This document shows positions 6,278 through 10,901 of a stretch of DNA of 10,901 nt, in pieces. Source of the DNA: Anaerolineales bacterium (GTDB taxonomy: Bacteria > Chloroflexota > Anaerolineae > Anaerolineales > UBA6663); the NCBI GenBank assembly GCA_017999235.1, contig JAGOBN010000066.1, positions 1-10,901 on the forward strand. Reading direction: 5' to 3'. Below the pieces are notes generated by a model. That model worked only from the letters and a program-made list of their open reading frames with translations. It had not been told where the DNA came from and searched no databases. The first letter of the stretch is position 1, and each line of letters starts with the position of its first letter. The translations under genes and the position numbers were made by a program.

Positions 6278-7207
6278 ATGCCCAGCCCCACGCCTCAACC
6301 CTTGACTCTGGCCCTCGGCGGCGGCGGCGCCAAATGCGCGGCGCAGGCCGCGGTGCTGGCCGTGCTGGAAGAAGCCGGTCTGCCGGTGGGACCGCTGGTG
6401 GGCGTGAGCGGCGGCGGATTGGTGGCCGTGCTGTACGGGGCCGGTTTCACGCCCGCGCAGATCCGGGATGAGTTCGCGCACATCCATCTGCATGAATACT
6501 GGGAACCGGATCCCGAACACCAGGCGCTCTTCGGGGCCAGCCGCATCCGGGCGCGGTTTCAAGAATTGGTGGGGGAGAAAACCTTTGCGGACCTGAAGCG
6601 GCCGGCGGTGGCGCTGGCCATGGACTTCCACACCGCGCGCGTGGTCCAGTTGACCAGCGGACTGCTGGTGGACGCCATGACGGCCACGATGGCCATTCCC
6701 GGCCTGTTCCGCGGCGTGCAGCGCGGCGACGAACTCTTGATGGACTGCGGCGTGATCTCGCCGCTGCCGGTGGACGTGGCGCGGGAACTCGGCCCGCGCG
6801 TGGTGGCCGTGGACGTGCTCCACCACAACGCGCCCGAGGAGTTTGAGAACATCCTGGATGCGCGCGGGCCGCTGCGCTACGCCGGCGATCTGACGCGCCG
6901 TCTAGGCCTCAGCACCATTCTGGGGAACGGCTACCAAGCCGTCAAAATCGCCATGCAGCAACTGAGCGAATGGCAGCTGGCCAAATCCCCGCCGGACCTG
7001 CTGCTGCGGCCGGCGGTGGGGCCGGTGGGGTTATTCGGCTTTCATCAAATCACGCACGCTTACACCATGGGAGAAGCGGCGGCGCGCGCCGCCCTGCCCC
7101 AGCTGGAGGCGCTGGCGCGGCAGTCTTCGCCGGCGGGTTGGCGCGGCCTGTGGCGCCGGCTGCGCGCGGGCCGGCCGCCAAAAAACGCTAACCGCCGCGG
7201 CCGATGA
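6278..7207 (+). CDS. Patatin-like phospholipase family protein (variant DCG catalytic motif)
   Basis: 309-residue serine hydrolase of the patatin/RssA-like group, which cleaves acyl chains from lipids through a Ser-Asp dyad. The glycine-rich oxyanion loop is at 14-19 (GGGGAK). The nucleophile elbow GVSGG puts Ser44 at the active site. The Asp motif reads MDCGVISPLPV, with Asp156, where most family members have DGG or DGA. The dyad residues themselves are kept, so activity is plausible. There is no signal peptide. The last 26 residues (284-309) are rich in Arg and Trp, possibly a membrane-surface anchor. The ATG at 6278 has GGGAGA seven bases upstream, 16 bases after the sulP stop, so the two are almost certainly co-transcribed. 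Substrate and physiological role are unknown. Confidence 0.9.
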   Translation: MPSPTPQPLTLALGGGGAKCAAQAAVLAVLEEAGLPVGPLVGVSGGGLVAVLYGAGFTPAQIRDEFAHIHLHEYWEPDPEHQALFGASRIRARFQELVGEKTFADLKRPAVALAMDFHTARVVQLTSGLLVDAMTATMAIPGLFRGVQRGDELLMDCGVISPLPVDVARELGPRVVAVDVLHHNAPEEFENILDARGPLRYAGDLTRRLGLSTILGNGYQAVKIAMQQLSEWQLAKSPPDLLLRPAVGPVGLFGFHQITHAYTMGEAAARAALPQLEALARQSSPAGWRGLWRRLRAGRPPKNANRRGR

Positions 7208-7244
7208 AGGGGTGTACACTCACGGCAAGCCAAGGAGGTGCGGA

Positions 7245-7370
7245 ATGTTCGCGATGCTCATGGTGCTCAGTCTGGTTGTGTACGCGGCCGTCTTTTATCA
7301 GGTGGATCAGACCATCTACCGCCGGCTGGCGCAGGACGCCTACGCGGCCGATCCGGAACGGATTGCCTAA
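7245..7370 (+). CDS. Small single-span membrane protein, 41 residues, unknown function
   Basis: A short gene with one of the strongest ribosome binding sites in the window: AAGGAGGTG, then four bases, then ATG. The product begins MFAMLMVLSLVVYAAVFYQV, a single hydrophobic segment (about residues 2-20), and continues with a charged tail containing QTIYRRLAQDAYAADPERIA. It has no recognised family. It starts 37 bases after the patatin stop and ends 17 bases before the convergent VOC gene, so it is probably the third cistron of the sulP-patatin unit. An 8-bp palindrome, GTGTACAC (7212-7219), lies in the gap. The evidence for a real gene is the ribosome binding site, the membrane-segment composition and the snug fit between neighbours. 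Confidence 0.7.
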   Translation: MFAMLMVLSLVVYAAVFYQVDQTIYRRLAQDAYAADPERIA

Positions 7371-7387
7371 CGGCGCCTGGTTCGCGG

Positions 7388-8062
7388 CTAAAACTCCAGA
7401 ACCAGCGGCAAGACCGGCCGCGCATCCACCGTGCGGCCCTGGGCTCCCTCATCGAATACCAGCGTTAATAGGGGCGCCGGCCCAGGCTTCACGTCCACCT
7501 GGCCGGCTTGAGCCAGCCAATCCGCCAGCCGCGAACGCCGCTGGGCCAGGGTGGTGACGCGCACTTGCGTCAAACGCCGCAGCCCCAGCGGATGCGCCGG
7601 GTCCGGGAGGTTGGCCCGAAAAGAGGGGAAGGCCAATTCAGGCGGCACCAGGCCGTAGTAAGGCTCGGCGTCATCGTCGCCCGCGAACTGCACAAACACC
7701 TCGCCCGGCATCCAGGTGGCCGCCAGCCGGCGGGCCGGGAACGGGAAAGGCGCGGAAGCCCCCCCGCGCCGGCGCAGCATCAGGCCAAACGGCGCGGCCC
7801 CGGTGCGGCGCCACTCCCGGCGGCCCACCATATCCAGGCCCAGCGGCGCGAAGTTCGCCTGCGCCGCCGCCTCGTCATGCGCCCAGATCAACTCGAGATA
7901 ATCGGCCGCAAAGAAGAATGACGTGGAGGCGCTGCCCAAAGCTCCGTGGTGCGTGACGCCGCCAAAGCCGCGCAGGCCCAGCGCTTCCAGATGCGCGCAC
8001 TCCGGCGCCGCGACGGCGCTGAACACCACCACGTGATCCAGTTCAAAATCCTCGGTGCTCAT
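7388..8062 (-). CDS. VOC superfamily (glyoxalase/bleomycin-resistance-like) protein
   Basis: 224 residues. The N-terminus FELDHVVVF (His10) and the strand DYLELIW (Glu57) match the first beta-alpha-beta-beta-beta module of VOC proteins, in which these His and Glu positions commonly bind metal. The length and the FARR-like middle, with a second partial module, suggest the glyoxalase-like-domain type, not a small dioxygenase. Members include metal-dependent lyases, isomerases, dioxygenases and resistance proteins, so the reaction is open. The ATG at 8062 follows GGAGGG closely. The first 20 bases overlap the end of the GNAT gene in another frame, which points to translational coupling. It ends the operon and faces the 41-residue gene tail to tail. 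Confidence 0.8.
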   Translation of the reverse strand: MSTEDFELDHVVVFSAVAAPECAHLEALGLRGFGGVTHHGALGSASTSFFFAADYLELIWAHDEAAAQANFAPLGLDMVGRREWRRTGAAPFGLMLRRRGGASAPFPFPARRLAATWMPGEVFVQFAGDDDAEPYYGLVPPELAFPSFRANLPDPAHPLGLRRLTQVRVTTLAQRRSRLADWLAQAGQVDVKPGPAPLLTLVFDEGAQGRTVDARPVLPLVLEF

Positions 8063-8900
8063 CCGCCCTCCAGAGATACCGGCTGACCCACCGGCCGGTA
8101 TCCACAAAACCCAGCTTCAAATACGGCGAGAGCCCCATCTCGCTGGCGAACAGCCCGGCGTAACGATAGCCCAACTCGCGCGCGATCCGGAGACGCTCCA
8201 ACTGCATGACGGTGCCGAGGCCGCGCCGGCGAAAAGCCGGCCGCGTCCCCAGGCCAATCAAGCCCGCCACCCCCGCGCCGCAGTAAAGCAGGCCGCAGCA
8301 CGCCGGCTCGCCTTCTAGTGTGCCGAGCAGGAGCTGCCACGGCGTGCGGCCCAGACCGATGGTGCGCGTGGCTGCCACCCAGGCTTGCCCCGCAAAGTCT
8401 GGGACGCTAAACGCCTCCACAAACACCTGCTTCCAGTGCAGCAGGGCGGCCTCGCTCGCCACCGGCTCCACCCGTAAGCCGGCTGGGCGGGGCAGGCCCC
8501 AGTTCAGTCGATCGATCTCAGCCGTCAGCGCCGGCGCCCGCTCCTCAAAGACAGTCAAGCCGCGGGCCACCAAACGCCGGCCGAGATCGGCCGGCTGGGT
8601 CTCGGCCCCGGTCCACCAGAAAAAGAACGGCGCCTGGCGGGCGCGGAACCAGGCTACGGCCTCGTCAATGGCGGCGTCCACCTCCGCCTCCGCCAGCCGG
8701 GCCCCCCAAACGGCCTTGAAAATCGGGCTGCCGGGCCAGGCATGGCAGCGGCTCAAACGGCGGCCGAGCTCGGTATCCCCGCCCAGCGCGTCAGCGGCGG
8801 CCTGCAGCATGGCAAAGACATTGGCTTCGACGGAAGCCGCCAGCTCGGCGGGCGTGAGGGCGTTGGATGGCCCGGGCAGGGCCGGCGCGGTGTGTGACAT
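8043..8900 (-). CDS. GNAT family N-acetyltransferase, probable tandem-domain form
   Basis: 285 residues. The C-terminal half (about 155-285) is a GNAT domain: GVAGLIGLGTRPAFRRRGLGT holds the acetyl-CoA pyrophosphate loop R224-x-x-G227-x-G229, then an alpha3-like helix with QLERLRIARELG and a terminal YLKLGF motif, where many members have Y-x-x-x-GF. The N-terminal half (SPIFKAVWGARLAEAEVDAAIDE...FFFWWTGAETQPADLGRRLVARGL, quoted in part) resembles a degenerate GNAT fold lacking the pyrophosphate loop, as in two-domain acetyltransferases. The acceptor is unknown. I chose the ATG at 8900 because GAGGGG lies six bases upstream; an open frame continues further but only over the preceding gene. Ten bases separate it from the unknown gene upstream. 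Confidence 0.85.
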   Translation of the reverse strand: MSHTAPALPGPSNALTPAELAASVEANVFAMLQAAADALGGDTELGRRLSRCHAWPGSPIFKAVWGARLAEAEVDAAIDEAVAWFRARQAPFFFWWTGAETQPADLGRRLVARGLTVFEERAPALTAEIDRLNWGLPRPAGLRVEPVASEAALLHWKQVFVEAFSVPDFAGQAWVAATRTIGLGRTPWQLLLGTLEGEPACCGLLYCGAGVAGLIGLGTRPAFRRRGLGTVMQLERLRIARELGYRYAGLFASEMGLSPYLKLGFVDTGRWVSRYLWRADEHRGF

Positions 8901-8910
8901 GGGCAGCCCC

Positions 8911-9513
8911 TCACAGGGTTGGCAGTTGGTGCGCCGCGTTCTGGCAGGCGCTGTGGAGCGAACGGTAGCACCGGCGCAGATCGGCTTGCAGGCTGGCCCA
9001 CTCCGCCTCGACATCCGGGGACCGGCCGGCGGTAATGTTATCCACCGTGTTGTTGGCGCGCACCCGGTACTCGGCCGAGGCGCGGGCCTGCTCGAGGGAT
9101 AAGCCAAACAGTTCGGCGTGCAAAGCGGTCAGCACCGCGACAAACTCAGCCTGATCCGCCGGCCGCGCCACGGCCAGCCGGCGGTGAACGTCCCAATACG
9201 CCGCTTCCAGCCCCGCCGCCCGAACCGGGTCAAAGCGCCAGCCCGAATGCCGGCGGGCCAGGCGATAGTAACGCTCCAGATGGGCGCGGACGCGGGGAAG
9301 ATCATGGACCGCCGGCGCCCAGGCCGCCGAAGCCCGGACGATGTGGTAAGCGGCCAGCCAGGACGCCGGAAACGGGAGGCGGAACTGCGCCTGGCTCAAA
9401 TCCACGATCAGCCCCAGCAGACGCGGCCAGTTCCGATCATAGTAGGCGCGCCAGCCAGCGGCCTCCGCCGCGGCGATTTGATCAGGGTCGAAGGACAACG
9501 GAAGGGCGGCCAC
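8911..9513 (-). CDS. Conserved-looking protein of unknown function, 200 residues
   Basis: I do not recognise a named domain. The protein is soluble, mostly helical in character and rich in aromatics at the N-terminus (GWRAYYDRNWPRLLGL, 20-35), with a middle containing RVRAHLERYYRLARRHSGWRF in two overlapping parts, then AAYWDVHRRLA and a C-terminal part with NNTVDNITAGRSPDVEAEW. No signal peptide, membrane segment, metal-binding cluster or nucleotide-binding loop is visible. My impression is that similar open frames occur in other Chloroflexota, but I cannot verify this. The start is a GTG with only a weak AGG-type site. The preceding NTF2-like gene ends 23 bases upstream, so its translation may depend on re-initiation. 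It is followed after ten bases by the GNAT gene. The balanced length, tight spacing and codon pattern argue that it is real. Confidence 0.75.
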   Translation of the reverse strand: MAALPLSFDPDQIAAAEAAGWRAYYDRNWPRLLGLIVDLSQAQFRLPFPASWLAAYHIVRASAAWAPAVHDLPRVRAHLERYYRLARRHSGWRFDPVRAAGLEAAYWDVHRRLAVARPADQAEFVAVLTALHAELFGLSLEQARASAEYRVRANNTVDNITAGRSPDVEAEWASLQADLRRCYRSLHSACQNAAHQLPTL

Positions 9514-9536
9514 GCCTGCGCGGTGGTGGGCAGGAC

Positions 9537-9968
9537 TTAGGCGGAGGGCCGGAGCAGAACATCAGCCAGCACGGCGTCCCAATCCGGGCCGGTGACCTCG
9601 ACCGTCTCGGTGTAAATGCGCGCCCAGGCGATCTGATCCTCCACCAAACCGAAGAGCATCACCCCGCCGGCCGTGAACGTGCCGCCGGCTTCCGGGCTGC
9701 CCGTCCAGCGCCACTCCGTCCAGACCGTGGCACCGCTGACGGCCCAGCGCAGCAGCTCGGCGCGGAAATCCGGCATGGCGGCCAGGAGCGCGCCCCACGA
9801 CCAGCGCGGGCCAGCCAAGCCCCACGCGCTGCGCTCCGGGTGCAGCGGATACACGCTCTCATATTCCCGATGGAAGCAATTCAAGACCGCGTCGAGATCG
9901 CGGGCATTCCAGGCGCAGAGCAGGCGGGCGATGACGGGCGGCGGACAGTGGGGCGGGCTATCGTTCAT
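9537..9968 (-). CDS. Nuclear transport factor 2 (SnoaL)-like small protein
   Basis: 143 residues with the pattern of the NTF2-like/SnoaL-like cone fold: an N-terminal helix leading to WNARDLDAVLNCF (26-38), a following YESVYP, a paired-strand segment TEWRWTGS, and the terminal GGVMLFGLVEDQIAWARIY strand pair typical of this fold. The family includes ketosteroid isomerases, polyketide cyclases, dehydratases and many binding proteins, so no reaction can be assigned. The ATG at 9968 is chosen over one six codons upstream because AAAGGAG lies eight bases before it. It is the first gene after the hairpin at 9985-10026 and probably heads the NTF2-unknown-GNAT-VOC operon. Confidence 0.8.
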   Translation of the reverse strand: MNDSPPHCPPPVIARLLCAWNARDLDAVLNCFHREYESVYPLHPERSAWGLAGPRWSWGALLAAMPDFRAELLRWAVSGATVWTEWRWTGSPEAGGTFTAGGVMLFGLVEDQIAWARIYTETVEVTGPDWDAVLADVLLRPSA

Positions 9969-9984
9969 GGCGCGTCTCCTTTCC

Positions 9985-10026
9985 AAAAGGCAAACCGGCC
10001 GCCCGCCGACGGGACGAACCGGCCGG
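9985..10026 (-). terminator. Hairpin with T-rich tail between the SRPBCC and NTF2-like genes
   Basis: Read on the minus strand, CCGGCCG (plus 10020-10026) pairs with CGGCCGG (plus 9995-10001). An inner CCCG/CGGG stem (10002-10005 with 10010-10013) lies in the loop, and the structure is followed by TTTGCCTTTT. This could terminate the SRPBCC transcript or act as an attenuator, because the NTF2-like ribosome binding site follows immediately. The T-run is interrupted, so strength is uncertain. Confidence 0.45.
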
Positions 10027-10034
10027 GCAGTCCC

Positions 10035-10607
10035 TCAATTGGAGCGGATGGTGGGCCAGGCGCGGCCGGCCAGCCCCAGCGGACGGAAGGTGGGGCCGGG
10101 CGGCGCTGGGACTTGAAGCCGTTCGGCGGCCGTGCGGGCGCGCCGGCGCGCTAATTCCAGGCGCAGGCTGGTTTCACCCACCCGCATGGCCCACACATGA
10201 TTGGCGGAGAACAGGGGCTTGAGCAAAAAAGAGAAATATCGAAAGAGGGCTTTGTCACCGCTAACTTTCCAGTCATAGGTGACCTCCACCTCGGCGCCGG
10301 CCGGCGCCAGGGTCCAGACGCCCCGCCCGGTCAAATCCCCCCAGGCCTCCAACTGGAAACCATAGGGATACTGATTGGCCGTCACCTGGAATTGCCAGTG
10401 CAGGGTGTAGGGCAGCCAGCCTTTGGTGTACAAGCTGATCACCTTGCCCACGCCGGCCGAGTCGCCGGGGGCCAACTCCGCCACGTCCAGATAAACGGCC
10501 GGCCACCAGCGCGGCAGGGCGCGGGCCTCCATCAGCACTTGAGAAATCTCTTCGCACGTTCCGGGCAGACGCCACCGGGTCACAAAGTGGTAAGAGTTGC
10601 TGGCCAC
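10035..10607 (-). CDS. SRPBCC (START/Bet v1-like) superfamily protein
   Basis: 190 residues with the SRPBCC helix-grip pattern: an N-terminal strand NSYHFVTRWRLPGT, a helix region EEISQVLMEARALPRWWPAVYLDV (residues about 19-42, shown by its ends), long central strands including YTLHWQFQV and TYDWKV, and a long C-terminal helix with FSANHVWAMRVGETSLRLEL shared between its two halves. These proteins form a hydrophobic pocket for lipids, polyketides or other small molecules; no ligand is evident here. The start is a GTG preceded by AGGGAGGA six bases upstream, so it is preferred to more distal starts that run through another gene. The 37-residue peptide gene ends two bases upstream, and its last codons form this ribosome binding site. 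Confidence 0.82.
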   Translation of the reverse strand: MASNSYHFVTRWRLPGTCEEISQVLMEARALPRWWPAVYLDVAELAPGDSAGVGKVISLYTKGWLPYTLHWQFQVTANQYPYGFQLEAWGDLTGRGVWTLAPAGAEVEVTYDWKVSGDKALFRYFSFLLKPLFSANHVWAMRVGETSLRLELARRRARTAAERLQVPAPPGPTFRPLGLAGRAWPTIRSN

Positions 10608-10609
10608 GC

Positions 10610-10723
10610 TTAGTCCTCCCTCCGCCGGTGATATATCCAGGTCACGAGCAAAGCCCCGAAATAGCGCCCCCAACTGCCCAGCAACATTCGAAAAGACGCG
10701 CCGCGCGGCTGAGTGAGATTCAT
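10610..10723 (-). CDS. Small single-span membrane peptide, 37 residues, coupled to the SRPBCC gene
   Basis: A short open frame starting with ATG behind GGGAG at a six-base spacing. It encodes MNLTQPRGASFR, then a hydrophobic segment MLLGSWGRYFGALLVTWIY (about 13-31), then the basic end HRRRED. A positively charged tail after a single membrane segment is a common layout of small membrane proteins. The TAA lies two bases before the GTG of the SRPBCC gene, and its codons for RED supply that gene's ribosome binding site, the arrangement expected for translational coupling. It begins 18 bases after the ester cyclase stop. It could be a coupling leader peptide, not a functional protein. I recognise no family. 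Confidence 0.55.
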   Translation of the reverse strand: MNLTQPRGASFRMLLGSWGRYFGALLVTWIYHRRRED

Positions 10724-10741
10724 TTTCGGCTCCCGCCGGCG

Positions 10742-10901
10742 TTACAAATCCGGCAACAGACCCAGGCCGCGCAATAGGCCGGCCAGATCCCAGATGCGGG
10801 TGCTGGCGCGGATGAGGCCGGCGCGGATCGTCAGGATGGTGGTCCCGCGCACGGCCACGGCCCGGCCGGTGGGCGGGATCCGCATAAACGTGGCCCGATG
10901 C
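10742..10901 (-). CDS. SnoaL-like ester cyclase family protein, C-terminal 52 residues only
   Basis: The frame enters from the right edge and ends with TAA at 10742-10744. The visible part contains FMRIPPTGRAVAVRG, then strands ending in LIRASTRIWDLAGLLRGLGLL. The G/R-IPPTG-R-V pattern and the WDxxGLLxxLG ending are characteristic of SnoaL-like polyketide cyclase/ester cyclase proteins. These adopt the same NTF2-like cone fold as the protein at 9537-9968 but belong to a different family. The start and most of the domain lie outside the window. It is probably co-transcribed with the 37-residue peptide and the SRPBCC gene, 18 bases downstream. Confidence 0.75.
   Translation of the reverse strand, partial: HRATFMRIPPTGRAVAVRGTTILTIRAGLIRASTRIWDLAGLLRGLGLLPDL

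Noticed and set aside
4606..6291. Minus-strand open frame of about 560 codons opposite sulP
   Set aside because: It is rich in His, Gln, Gly and Asp in a pattern typical of antisense of a membrane protein. The plus strand has a complete SulP transporter with promoter and ribosome binding site.
6125..6826. Minus-strand open frame opposite the patatin start and the sulP end
   Set aside because: His/Arg-rich shadow frame without motifs; the plus strand has two well-supported genes with ribosome binding sites.
7212..7219. GTGTACAC palindrome and TACACT as a promoter or operator for the 41-residue gene
   Set aside because: No -35 element at a usable distance and only an 8-bp palindrome; read-through from the sulP-patatin unit is simpler.
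8320..9102. Plus-strand open frame opposite the GNAT gene
   Set aside because: Ser/Ala/Arg-rich shadow with no motif; the GNAT loop and ribosome binding site lie on the minus strand.
1..10901. CRISPR arrays, tRNA or rRNA genes, insertion sequences, phage or toxin-antitoxin genes
   Set aside because: No regularly spaced repeats, cloverleaf-like arms with CCA-type ends, transposase motifs or terminal inverted repeats were seen on either strand.

Overview
The window is GC-rich (roughly two thirds G+C), densely packed bacterial DNA. Fourteen protein-coding genes, two of them cut by the window edges, leave almost no free space. I see no rRNA, tRNA, CRISPR array, insertion sequence or phage gene. 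Gene content (a peptidase-S51-like protein with a CysRS-type tail, GlgX, SulP, patatin, NTF2-like and Bet v1-like proteins, GNAT, VOC), clear Shine-Dalgarno sites and Ala/Gly/Pro-rich coding suggest Chloroflexota, probably Anaerolineae or Caldilineae. This is inference from gene style, not a database match.

Left block (1-4422, minus strand): glgX (glycogen debranching), then a three-gene run of S51/glutamine-amidotransferase-like protein, DUF423 membrane protein and an M20 amidohydrolase that leaves the left edge. Gaps in the run are 20-70 bases, so it is probably one or two transcription units.

Centre (4423-7370): a divergent control region of about 190 bases separates glgX from a plus-strand unit of SulP anion transporter, patatin-like hydrolase and a 41-residue single-span membrane protein. 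The control region is the most structured non-coding DNA here. It has a perfect tandem 11-bp repeat abutting a near-consensus promoter, then a short leader with a hairpin plus T-run (terminator or attenuator) just before the sulP ribosome binding site.

Right block (7388-10901, minus strand): seven genes in one direction, in transcription order. They are an SnoaL-like ester cyclase (cut by the right edge), a 37-residue single-span peptide, an SRPBCC protein, a hairpin with T-rich tail, an NTF2-like protein, a conserved-looking protein of unknown function, a tandem GNAT acetyltransferase and a VOC/glyoxalase-like protein. GNAT and VOC overlap by 20 bases, and the 37-residue peptide ends 2 bases before the SRPBCC start. 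These are mostly small-ligand-binding folds, consistent with detoxification or modification of small molecules, but no substrate can be read from the sequence.

Nothing here is clearly a new defence or mobile system. The most unusual points are the sulP control region, the CysRS-like tail on the S51-like protein, the two small membrane-protein genes, the DCG variant in the patatin and the GNAT/VOC/unknown/NTF2 operon.
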